DNA of 64,000 nucleotides from assembly GCA_021234155.1 (NCBI GenBank), contig JAJEKV010000124.1, positions 1,817,094 through 1,881,093 of the forward strand. The letters are read 5' to 3'. Made by a program: the position numbers and the translations under genes. Shown here one piece after another: positions 1 through 11,027 of the stretch (the first letter of the stretch is position 1; the number at the start of each line of letters is the position of its first letter). Source of the stretch: Isoetes taiwanensis. Taxonomy: Eukaryota > Streptophyta > Lycopodiopsida > Isoetales > Isoetaceae. The notes beneath the pieces are model-generated. The model saw nothing but the letters and a program-made list of their open reading frames with translations. It did not search any database and was not told the DNA's origin.

Positions 1-1181
1 AGGCAATACTAGGGATTCTGATAACGGTTGCTGTAGGGTTGGCCATTATACTTCTAGTAATGCTAAAAGTTTTTGCACGCAAAACTGAAAAGAAGGTTGA
101 AAACCAAGAGCTAGATAGCTGTCTGTCTGGACTGGATGGTTTACCACCAAGGTTTACATATCAAGAACTAGAGGTTGCAACAGATGGTTTCAGTAAGAAA
201 CTTGGAACAGGGGGGTTTGGTTCTGTGTATGGTGGAGTGCTACCAAATGGGAAAAAAATTGCTGTGAAAAAACTAGAAGGAACAACACAAGGGGTGAGGC
301 AATTTGTGGCAGAGGTTGCATCCATGGCTAACATAAACCATGTTAACATAGTACGACTATGTGGGTTTTGCATAGAAAACCATGACCAGATGCTGGTGTA
401 TGATTTCATGCAGAATAGTTCGTTAGATCAGTGGCTTTTTGGAAATGAAGAGAAAGGAAAAATGCTAAGTTGGAGCCTTAGGAAAGAAATTGCCATAGGT
501 ACAGCCAGAGGGTTAGCATACTTACATGAGGAATGCAGAGATGCCATTATTCATCTGGATGTGAAGCCTCAGAACATACTGCTGGATGAAAAAATGGTAC
601 CTAAAGTGGCTGATTTCGGGATGGCAAAACAGGTGGACAGGGACGCCAGTCAGGTGGTGACATGTGTCAGGGGGACACCTGGCTATTTGGCGCCAGAATG
701 GCTGATGCATTCTGTGGCTACAAAGAAATGTGACGTGTACAGCTTTGGGATGGTCCTTTTGGAGATGATAGGAGGTCGAAAAAATTTAGATGTGTTACAA
801 ACAAATACAGAATTAGGTTGGTATTTTCCTGCTTGGGCAGTCAATGAGGTGAGAGAGGGCAGAACCATGGACATCATTGACCCCAAAATTAGGGCTTCTG
901 TCCCCGAGCTTGAAGGCTCCAGATTCATCCACGTGGCTCTTTGGTGCATACAGGAAAATGCTTCCTCTAGGCCTTCTATGGAAGAGGTTGTTCAGATGCT
1001 TGAAGGTGTTAAAAGTGTCCAAAGACCTCCTCTCCAGTTCCATTTTGCAGTGCCAACTCAGACTATTGTCAACTTTACTGCCTCTGAATCCGGCTTTGGG
1101 ATGTCATTCATCAACACGGAGAGCGTGTCAATGGCGTATGTTAATCCTCCCAGCTTTGGAATGTCTAGCTTAGTCAGATGA
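1..1181 (+). CDS. G-type lectin S-receptor-like serine/threonine kinase, 3' part (5' end outside window)
   Basis: The frame is open from the first base of the window (first full codon at position 3) to the TGA at 1179-1181, so the start lies outside. The visible part begins with a hydrophobic run (about bases 3-74) ending in basic residues, which fits the single transmembrane segment, followed by a complete kinase domain. Seen directly: glycine loop GTGGFGSVYGG (from base 204), IAVKKL with the ATP-binding lysine, catalytic loop HLDVKPQN (from 552), DFGMAK (from 612) and APEW. The residue before the catalytic Asp is Leu, so this is a non-RD kinase. The C-terminal tail ends VNPPSFGMSSLVR, nearly the same as the paralogue at 43914-46466. 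By family, the protein is a plasma-membrane receptor with an extracellular lectin region that would lie upstream of the window. No introns, stops or frameshifts are seen. The ligand is unknown. Confidence 0.93.
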   Translation, partial: AILGILITVAVGLAIILLVMLKVFARKTEKKVENQELDSCLSGLDGLPPRFTYQELEVATDGFSKKLGTGGFGSVYGGVLPNGKKIAVKKLEGTTQGVRQFVAEVASMANINHVNIVRLCGFCIENHDQMLVYDFMQNSSLDQWLFGNEEKGKMLSWSLRKEIAIGTARGLAYLHEECRDAIIHLDVKPQNILLDEKMVPKVADFGMAKQVDRDASQVVTCVRGTPGYLAPEWLMHSVATKKCDVYSFGMVLLEMIGGRKNLDVLQTNTELGWYFPAWAVNEVREGRTMDIIDPKIRASVPELEGSRFIHVALWCIQENASSRPSMEEVVQMLEGVKSVQRPPLQFHFAVPTQTIVNFTASESGFGMSFINTESVSMAYVNPPSFGMSSLVR

Positions 1182-1725
1182 CTTGCTTCAAGAATCTTTT
1201 CTGGATACCCCATCATATATGTGAGCCTAAGTTGACACTTAATAGAGAGAGGTTTTGCTCTAGACTTAGTTGGTTGAGAGAATATATGGTGCTTTACACA
1301 CGCATGGCAAATGACACCATGGTTCTCTGGCATAACTTTTCAAAATATTCCCTAGTCCCATTAACCTTTTGCTTCATTCTAACGTTAATGGGACAATTTG
1401 AACTTTATTCTAGCATGTTCTCTAGGTTCAACAGGAATTGCTATAGTAAACACCATGCATGTTCCATTATCTTCCATTTTCCCTTCGATTGTTTTCTTTT
1501 AAGTTGCATTGGGAGTCGGTGTTTGTTATATCAAGATCGTTCTGCGCATCTCCATGGAAATATTGTAGATCTTTCCCTTAATTAAGATCATTGTAGTTTC
1601 TGCTCAAGCGGTCGTAAGATGGCCTATCGAGACGAGTCTGGTCACCTGTTCTACCAGTCAACTGGCCCAGTTTCATCCAAGCTTCATCCTGGTCATGGAT
1701 AGATCATCGGTTGGCATTGATCATC
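1182..1725. other. 3' flank of the first receptor kinase; no gene seen
   Basis: AT-rich non-coding DNA follows the stop codon. It presumably holds the 3' UTR of the kinase gene. I see no convincing poly(A) signal and no second gene. Confidence 0.5.
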
Positions 1726-1974
1726 GAATGATATCATCAGTCTCTATATGCCTTCAAATGCGCAGATCATCCATGGTTCGAGATCTAAATGATTGACATA
1801 GGTATAATACTTTCTTCTTCTTTTTCGTAATGGTTCTTTCAGTGGTCACTGAATGATATCATCAGTCTCTACATACTTTCAAATGCACAAACCATCCATG
1901 GTTCGAGATCTAAACGATTGTCATTGGTATAATATTTTCTCTTTGTAGTGGTTCTTTTTACTTCAATCAGTTCG
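1726..1974 (+). repeat. Tandem duplication, two copies of a ~125-base unit
   Basis: The unit beginning GAATGATATCATCAGTCTCT starts at 1726 and again at 1851. Both copies contain CCATCCATGG-like and GGTTCGAGATCTAAA segments. The copies differ at scattered positions, so the duplication is not recent. No coding capacity. Confidence 0.85.
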
Positions 1975-4900
1975 GATAAGTGTGCTCCATCCCTATTGCA
2001 AAGAAGGGACGAATGGAACAATCACCTATGAATGGATAGTAAAAAATCCTTCCGCATTTCATATTTTTTCATTCGAAGTAGGGTTTTTCTATATTATTTT
2101 TGACATGGATATCCAAAATGGCACATGAACATAGATGGCACGTTTCAACGCCATAACTATATACGAGAATCTTCCCTTCATATACATGGAGAATCCCTCA
2201 AGATGGTTGGTTCACGTTTCAACATTGGAGCTTTACACAGAAAATTCTTTTCCTCATATACAAGAGGAATCTCTCCCTTTGACTTTACATGTCGGCAAAG
2301 AAATAGTTATAGTATGCAGAAACACGGGTTAAAGCATGGTATAGTGGCTCAATATGTTAGTTTTGCAACATCAAATAATAGATCCAAAATAGTGGGAATT
2401 TTAGTCCAAAAATAGCTCCAAGAACTTCGACCAACTCGAATGGCGAGAATGACGGAATTTTGGGGGGAACTCGTTTGAAGCACCCAAGAGCTTAGCCTTT
2501 ACCGCATCTCCAGAACCAGATGTTCACACACAGACGCCTCCATCAAGAACACGATTTGGGGGCTTGCAATTGTGGCGTCAATTAAACAGTTACAACAGGA
2601 TTTCGAATTTTTCAAGGTCGAATTTGCACTGCATGTATTGACAGGGTGACAGGGAAGCTACCATTTGAAGATTCGAAGTTATTGAGTAAGATTGGTTATG
2701 CACATAGACTATTACAATTTTTTCTTTAGCCTTGGCATTCGATTTGCTTCACCCCTTTATTCTAGCTTTGGTGGAACCTTTAAATCCACTCTTTGGAGTC
2801 GGATTTATGAAGACTTGAGAGAAATTTTTTGGTTCCCGTGATAAGATAAATTTTAGATATGAGCAAAGAAAGCCATCTAACTCAGGCAAGAATTTCATAT
2901 TGAAACTTTTCAAACGTTGAGCAATATGAAAGAAGTGGCTGCCATTTAGAATACATTTGTTTTGTTACGTAATTCTTATTAAAGAAAGCATTGTTGATTA
3001 CAAAGATTGTTAAAGTCTCAACGCATGTATATGTAAATGGTCGTGGTGTTTCTTGTTATTTGCTTTTAGCGTGCTTTGCTTTTTATTGAAGCTAACAGTA
3101 AGTGCACATTTGCGTGAAGTTTTGCACATTTGTAAGTCCGCAAAGCTTGCATTTGTATCATTTTTGGCAAAAAATTGTGGCCCTAATATTAGTCAATGAC
3201 TTGCTACATATCAAAGAAACAAGAATGATCCGACATAAAAAGAGTTTAGAACACTCATTTTCCCAAAGAAGTCTTTCTCTCGCTTTATTATTATAGTCGG
3301 GCCAGGGTTTGTAATTGTGCTTTTCATTTTTATTTTCGTGTTCATGGAAGAAGATAAGCGTAACGTGACCGACAAAGAGAGAGGGATCACCTATAAGGAT
3401 TTGTATAAATCTGAGGAGAAGGTCGATGACATTGAGATGCGAAGATGTGGGGTGAGAAAGTGAAGGGTAGAGCTTGTTACGTATACAAGCTTCTACAAGA
3501 GAAAAGAAAGAAGGAGTTCATGGATCTATACAAGAAAATATTCAACAGAGATAAAGTTTTAGGCTGCGGCGGTTTCGTGTGCTTTAGCGATGGCTTTTGT
3601 GTTACATTGCAATGGGCGATCGGTAGATTGGCTTAGCTTTTATGAGCATGCATCTTCAGCCTCAAGAACTAAAAAAAGAATGAGTCATAGTGTCAAGATG
3701 TCGTTACAATTGATGAAGAGGAGGAGAATGACGCACCTAAAGTCATATCGCTCCAAGAGCACCCAGCTCCTATGTAACATCTAACACTAAGCAGAGAGCA
3801 ACTTCCAAAGAACAATCCACAAGGTAATTTAGATGTATCTTTCTTGTTTGATGAGTGTATAGATAAGTTGGCGGTTGCCATAGTTCATAGTTTGTGTCCG
3901 TGGTCGCTTGCATACGCTTAAATTTCTCATTGTTTATTCCGAGCTCGTGTTCATGTTAGTTACATTTGACATTTGAGTGGCGGTGTTAGTTTTAGTTAGT
4001 GCGCCTTTTATTTTTAGTTAGTGTTAGAAGTTGTTTATATGCGAATAATAGTTGCAAAGGGCGCTTAGAACCGGGTGGAGTTCTAGTTTGGTGTTCAATT
4101 TGCAACTTTGGCGCTTGCAGCCGAAAGTTGAAACTACTTTGAGTTACAAATTTGAATGTCGATTCAGTGTGTAGTGTCACCGGTATTCGAGTTGCAACCA
4201 CCGCTGGAGTTATAGCTCGAATGTCGATTCTAAAATGTAGTTACAGATTCGAATGTTTTTGTTGGTAGTAGTTGCAGCTTGGTGGTAGTTTCAGCTTTGT
4301 TTTAGTTTCGCTTAGCTATTAGTTGCGCTTTCAACTCAAACAATGCTCATTTGTTGTTGCGCTTTGTATATACAATTTTGTCTAATCGATGCATGTTACA
4401 AAGAATGTCAACAGGTTGAAAGAATGGATTTCGTGGATAGAAGATAAGATTAGCAGATTGGCATTGGAAAGCCACCAATGAATGACAGTGCAATGACTTA
4501 ACCGACAAAATCAAAGGCCTTGGCAAAGAAACAAGCACACTTGGAGGGTGACATTGGCGATATGAAGCATTAATTGCAACCTTACCCACTATAGCAAGGG
4601 TTGGCATTGAGGTCAGCCATTGACCTACGTAAAAAGAACTTGGCCGAGATTACACTGGTCATAAAGGATGCAAGTAACGACTTGCTACTTTCGTGAAATT
4701 TCTAGGGATGGCACATTGGATGAGCTTGAAAAAGATGAAATCTTGTCTTAAAAGAATGTTACTTGCTAGACAAACTATGAGTCGGGCCATTTGATTTGGA
4801 TCCTCCGCGCCACAGTGGAGCAATAGTTATGAGTAATAATGAAGGATAGTATTGAATTGAACGGCGCGCCCATTTTGTCACGCATCATTGAAAACAGATG

Positions 4901-6857
4901 GCATGCTTCTACCTACCATTGTTGCGTAATGCATGCATGCGTATCATCTCCCTTTGTTGTCTTGTGCATTTCGTAGTTGAACATTATCACTCTTTTGCCT
5001 CATTTTCTTTTAACTATTTAACCATGTATGTCTCTCGTGTGTAGTGTATCTAAGAATGTCATGAGATCCATTGTGAGCACAAGATATCAATGACATGGAT
5101 ATCTCTACTTGGTCCGAATCTGACGAAAAAGAGTGCAAATGAACACAATGATAGAGTCTTGTGATGGTTGGTTGTACATTTATGATAAGTTTGAAATGAT
5201 CATACCTTATATTGAGGAATGTTTATGCATGTGGAGCGATAGGAATGGAGGATTTGCAATGGTCGCCTTTACTCCAACATCTATGTCCTCTCGCCAAGGA
5301 AAACAAGTCACGCCAAGACGCTTGAGTGCCGATTTGACTGCTGAAGAAGAACACAAAAGACGGGCGTTAGTCATTACAAAAATAATGTCAAAGAAGGTAA
5401 TGTATTCACAGTATGAGTTGAGGTTATATGCATGTTTAAAATGACATGCAAGTTATGACAAAGGGTGCAAGTTATGAAATTGTTAATGCAGGTTTTGATT
5501 CGCATGTCAAGGTTAAAGAAGTTTTAGCTGATATTAAGAGTGAAGCATGTTTTGAAGTTGAGAATGACATTTATCTTGAAGAGACGTAAGATTTGGCCAC
5601 AATGTCACTTCCACCGTAGCTTATAGAAAAATGGAAAGGTCAATAAGTGAATTCTTAGTCCTTACAATATTTAAAGTGTTTGCAGATAAAGAACATGTGC
5701 CGGAGAGGCCATATCATGGACAAGAACTAAGTGATACTGCATCATCACCTAGTATGAAAAGCAAAGTTGATCACAAAATCCATGTAAGGAGAAAAGAGGG
5801 ACTAACCAGGCCTTAAGCAAATAATTTGAGAAGAAGAATGTTGAGTACCCCGTGAAAAAAGAATTGTACGCTGAAGGAGCAGAGTATAGGCAGCCCAAAC
5901 AAATAAGTCAATCCTTGAGATCGAGGAATCATATTCACCGGTAACTTAGAAATTCCATCTCTTAACTTCCACTTAGTACGTGTTTTTAACATTTAAATTT
6001 CTACAGAAGTACAAGAGAGCGGTGGCTACTATAAAGAAAAGTAAACGTGGCGGTGACATACATAGCAAATCCCTCTATGTTATGAATCAATAAGCGGCTT
6101 AAACCGCCTATGAAGCTTTTAATTTTGAGCTTGAAGGAGTTTTGTGCAAGCCGCTTGAGAAAGGGGAACTATTGCCCGCCAGCCTTCAAGATGATGCAGG
6201 CAAAGCATCTCAATCTCTCAAAGATATTGGTTTTAAGGCCCAAGAGCATTGAGTTTTTGAATGGTGCGTGGAGCACACTTCGTGGTTGCTATCCGGACAA
6301 TATTGACGAAGTGTGGTCGCAAATTTAATCCTGAAGCATACCTTTCCAAGGAGTCTTAGAGACAAGTTGCTATTTACTTGGCACTCGATGTGTGCACAAA
6401 CACATCATTTAAAGTGAGCAAAAGCCTATTCTCATCTCATCTCAACAAAGTCAACCACGCTTTTAGATTGATGACATGTTATTGATGACATGTTATACCG
6501 GCTAAAGAATATCAAGCGCACACGAGTGACCCCAAAACAAGCATCGACCATCTCGCCGTGAAGGTAATTTTCTCTTGGAGCATTTGAAACCTTTCCTTGG
6601 GTCTGTTGGAAGTTGAGAATGTGAAAAACTACTACGTGCTTGAGAAGAAACTATCCAACTGCTGGATAAAGAATCTAAGCAAGCAATGGATATCCCGAAA
6701 AGTTTAAGTACTCTTGATGTACCGATGCCGATTTGAATTTAACATTTTGGATAATGAAGTTTGATTATGGTTGGTGATTGATCAAAGATCATGTTGTTGC
6801 CATCTTGATAATGTAAATTGATGTACTTTTTGAACTGCATTTGTACTTTTTGATGTT
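1975..6857. other. Non-coding, repeat-like DNA; possible worn coding scraps at 5133-5444 and 6110-6400
   Basis: No intact gene was recognised. The frame at 5133-5444 gives a 103-residue peptide rich in charged residues, with nearby frames that continue it after shifts. A similar patch lies around 6110-6400. These look like decayed coding DNA, possibly from a transposon, but I do not recognise the family. The stretch at 3900-4330 is GTT-rich and low in complexity. It resembles, on the opposite strand, the CAA-rich stretch at 13000-13290. Confidence 0.35.
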
Positions 6858-7063
6858 CAACATTGCCTCCGCTCGCCCGGTTTTGGAAGTGCATCGTAGG
6901 ACTTGTAACTAGTTTGGTTTTTGTATTTCCTTTGACAATATTAAGTAGGACTTGCCAAGTAAAAAGATGATTCACATAGTAAATACATTAATAGATCCGA
7001 GAAAAGAAATTACACGCTTCTCGTCAAAAGAAATTACACAAAGTTTCTGCCATATATTAAGGT
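6858..7063 (+). repeat. Dispersed direct repeat, copy 1 (copy 2 at 8555-8742)
   Basis: About 200 bases, from GGAAGTGCATCGTAGG-like sequence through AAATTACACAAAGTTTC and ATATTAAGG, recur in the same orientation at 8555-8742 with many substitutions and small indels. The submotif GAAATTACACAAAGTTTC occurs again near 8779. Confidence 0.8.
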
Positions 7064-8554
7064 CTTGTCCAAGTCTTGTCGGCCTTGAGTCCTATACTTT
7101 TGTGTTAATCTGCTTGTTGTAGAAGAGGATTAGAGCCAGAACTGAGGTCTTTTCCAAAGAGGTAATCCCATATCTCGGCCCAAATAGCAAAAACTGCCTC
7201 TCAAGTAACAAACCCGCAAAAACCAAACGTATACTATTGCATCTCAAAGGAGGCACATCACAATGTATGTCTCATCGAATGGTAGGAATCTTTGGATCAT
7301 CGAGTTTATGGCAAGATTGAACAGCTTGGTTATAGGATTGAGTGAATGAATCAGCCAGCTCCCATGACATAGGAGTCGGCCATCCATAGATTATCCCTTA
7401 TTAATCTGAAAAAATCCCGGCTGAACCATGAGAAGTATAAGGGTGCCATAAGCATCAGCTAACATTCTCGTGAGTGTAGAACATCCGCCTATATTTGCTT
7501 TAATCGTCTTTTCAAGAATTCATGATGGTTCGAAGTTTATGAACCAAAACATGTAAATCATTTGCATAACTTCTCTTGTATATATACTTGCCCAAATCCT
7601 TTCTCTTGCCTTGCTTATTTCATTGTCTCTGATCATCTGTCTGACAGACCATTGATTATGGGGAGGGAACTTGACCTGGTGTTCATGAATTCTCTCATCT
7701 CCATATAACCAACTTCAAACCTATCTCGCTCCTCTATCAAATTTTCTCCTCTCGATGACCTCGATAGCTCCATGTACCCTATGAGCAAGAAATCAGCTTA
7801 GAAGTTTTATAAGATGGTAAAGCATTTATGGTAAGGCCTTTTGCGCAGAGAGCAAGTGAGACCAAAGGTTAGCTATGTTGATCCCCTGCTTTGTTTACTT
7901 TGAGAATGACAATTTGGAAAGACATTTCATTTTCTCAAAACCATAGGAGAGTTTAAATGAATACCGCACGTAGCAAGTTTAGATCCTAGTTGAGGCCGCT
8001 CATTTTGAAGCATATTGTCCCAAGCAAAGATCGAATTGACTTCAACAAAGAGGGCTGGACACCATAAGGCTCAGGAATGCCAGTAGAAAGATCAATTGAA
8101 GGCATAACACCAAGGAAATTGGGATCTTTCGAGTGATTATCCCATATTGGCGTCGGTCGAAAGAGGCTCCATTAATTTGCTTTGAAGAGTAAGATCCCAA
8201 AAATTGCCAAAGGGAATGAAAGCCGAGCCTTTGGACGAGATGTCCCTTCAAGTTTGAAAGCCGAGATTGCTGATCTTCTTTTTGAAGCGCCAAAAACAAT
8301 GGAGAAATGGCGAGTTTTGGGGCTTTAGGTTAAAATCGCTCTTCATTTTGGCAATGATAAAGCATGTGTGGATGCAAAGAAAGGGGAAATTGAATCGATC
8401 AAAAGCGGGGAGGGTCGGAAAAGAAGGGAGAAAGTGGAAAAGCTTGAGAAACATGAAAGGAGAACACAGAAGATCAAATTTAGACTAGATGTTGAAAGGA
8501 GAACACGATAGTGGTGTCCATTTCAATTAGATGTGTTTGTTTGTTTGCTTTCAG
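7064..8554. other. No gene seen
   Basis: Non-coding sequence between the two copies of the dispersed repeat. Short open frames are present on both strands, but none carries a motif I recognise. Confidence 0.5.
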
Positions 8555-8742
8555 CTTTGGTTGCTCGGGTTTGAAGTGCAACATTTGTAACTACTTTGGT
8601 TTTGTATTTCCTTTGACAAGATTTTTAAGTAGGACTTGCGTAAAAAAGATGATTCACAAAGTAAACACATTACTAGATCTCGACAAAAGAAATTACACGC
8701 TTCGACATAAGAAATTACACAAAGTTTCGGCATATATTAAGG
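8555..8742 (+). repeat. Dispersed direct repeat, copy 2 (copy 1 at 6858-7063)
   Basis: Second copy of the ~200-base repeat described at 6858-7063. A short internal stretch containing AAACCATCGTGG and AAATTACACAAAGTTTC is repeated again just downstream, at about 8742-8845. Confidence 0.8.
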
Positions 8743-9380
8743 AAAAACCATCGTGGTTGTCTTACAGAAAAGCAAGCTCGAAATTACACAAAGTTTCGCT
8801 TTCAGACTACATAGAAGGAAAACCATCGTGGATGCTTTACAAAAAAAAAATCAAGCTCAAGCTCTAAACCTTAAACCAAAAAAAAAAAGCTCTAAGTCAC
8901 TGGACATTATATTGGCTAGTGATCGAGGGGGGCATCTGCACATAAAGATAAAGTCCATCGATTGCATGGTCATCCGCAAAAGGCCCTCATGAGGCAAAAC
9001 ACCTGGCCAATCCATCAATGAACTCTCTAGAAACTTTAGCTCCTTGCTCAATGACTCGATTGACTTCCCCTCATGAAAATTTAGCAACAAAGGTCATTTG
9101 CATGCCCCCATTGCCGGGAAGTGGAGGAAGCCGGGAGGATTCTCAAGGCCGGGCCTTCCTAGCCGTGGTAATTTGATCCCCGCCATGTCTCTCTCCTCGA
9201 AGAAATTGAGGACCGAGTGATCCAAATGGGAAGAACAAGGAACCGGATGTCTAAGTGAGTGGAAGACGAAAAAATCGCGCGAAAAAATGGCATTATATAG
9301 AAACGGTAGTAAAGGTGCCATCAATGTCCTTGCCTCGGAACTCGAGCCCATGCAAGCATACCTAGATTTTTTTCGTAAAG

Positions 9381-9928
9381 AGAATGTTCTACATAAATTT
9401 ATTCTTTACATTCGAATCTAAAACTTATGTGATGTAGAAACTTATGTGATGTAAAACAATTTGACCATATGAAACTTATGTAGACCATATTCAAGTGATG
9501 ATCAATAGTTCAAGTGTTCAAGAGAATGTTCTACATAAATTTATTCTTTACATTCGAATCTAAAACTATGGAAGCATCAATAGTTAAAAGAAACAATGTA
9601 GACAAGTCATGATTTCAATATAAGGCACATTGTGGCACTTAAACTATGGATGCATTTGAAGATGCCTTAAACTAGTGCATTTGGTCATAAGGTACTCTAA
9701 CTAGTGCCAAAAGGCAAATTCCAATAGGCATTTAAAACTATGGAATCATAAATAGTTCTAATGTGTTCTAATTAACCCTAAACCCATAACACACTTATGA
9801 AGTTAAAAGAAACGATGTGACCATATGCAAGTGATGTAGAAACTTATGTGACCATATGTAGAAACTTATGTGATGTAAAACAATTTGACCATATGAAACT
9901 TATGTAGACCATATTCAAGTGATGATCA
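9381..9928 (+). repeat. Cluster of interleaved direct repeats
   Basis: A 44-base block starting AGAATGTTCTACATAAATTT is present at 9381-9424 and 9522-9565. A 58-59-base block starting GTGATGTAAAACAATTTGAC is present at 9446-9503 and again at about 9870-9928. Variants of AAACTTATGTGATGTA are scattered between them. No coding capacity. Confidence 0.85.
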
Positions 9929-10000
9929 CGGAATTATGGCTAAAGAAATGGAGCTAGATTTTCACGCTTATGTAATGTGATAGGTAGTGAATAAGTTCAC

Positions 10001-10198
10001 AGTATTAACTAGCAATGAGATTAGCTATAGTTTCACGAAAATTTTGCAAAAGGATAGCAATGAGATTAGCTATAGTTTCACGGAAATTTGGCAAAGTTCA
10101 AAGTATTAACTAGCAATGAGATTAGCTATAGTTTCACGAAAATTTTGCAAAAGGATAGCAATGAGATTAGCTATAGTTTCACGGAAATTTGGCAAAAG
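10001..10198 (+). repeat. Higher-order tandem repeat: 101-base unit twice, each made of two ~48-base subunits
   Basis: AGTATTAACTAGCAATGAG starts at 10001 and 10102, so the period is 101. Within each unit, AGCAATGAGATTAGCTATAG occurs twice, the first time followed by TTTCACGAAAATTTTGC and the second by TTTCACGGAAATTTGGC. The two large units are almost identical, so the outer duplication is recent relative to the inner one. Confidence 0.95.
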
Positions 10199-11027
10199 GA
10201 ATGGCTGCTCATGGATTCCAGGGTGCCAGGGGTCCATGAACAACCAATCCAACCTAAATTTGTGCATAGGTCCAAGACAACACACACACACAACTGTGCA
10301 TCAAGAAGGCATCCCATGCCCCCACATTAACCCATTTACTAGAAATAATTTTTTAATTGCTTATATGTGAAGCCCTTTCATTTGGGTTAGGCTTGTGGGA
10401 TATACGCCAAATATAACCATTGGTTTTTTTTTTCTAGGGTTCACGGTTCACTTCCTTCCTGATCCGCCCTAAACCCAAGTCGCCAAAGAAGAGTGGTGCA
10501 TGTATGAAGTGATGGGTCCTTCCTATGCATCGCAATTCTCGCTAGGAGCGTAAAAGATGCTTTTTTATAAATATATTTGCCTAATTTGGTTGCATGGCCT
10601 TTTTGGGTTGGCCTTTTTTGATCTCAGACGCTGCTATTTAGAGCACGACTTTATGTATGCAATCCCGATTTGTTCCAACTGCTTTGTAATATAAGTGTTC
10701 ATGTTTTGTATCGTGAAGTTTTGTCTTAGAGCCCTTCCAAATCAAAAATGTTGATAATACAAATACACATCCAACTGGATATTTCCAAACCGTAAAGGGG
10801 ATATTTGTTTTATTCAAGAAAAAAGAATAAAGACAATAGAAGTCCAAAATTTGACTTCAAAATTAATCGCTTTGTTGATGATGCAAAGAAAACATCAACA
10901 ACTTAATAACAAAGATACATCATAGTCGCACACACAATATAAATCAGACCCTTCGACCGCTTGTTTCACTTAAAGCTTCAAGTACGTGAACTGCAACACT
11001 AACTACATTCCAACTCAGAATCAATAT
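10199..11027. other. No gene seen
   Basis: AT-rich non-coding DNA with an ACACACAC run near 10272-10283. It ends at the stop codon of the minus-strand transposon-type relic. Confidence 0.5.

Noticed and set aside
10001-10198. CRISPR-like array because of regularly spaced repeats
   Set aside because: Period and structure are those of a nested tandem duplication in plant DNA; no spacer pattern and no cas genes.
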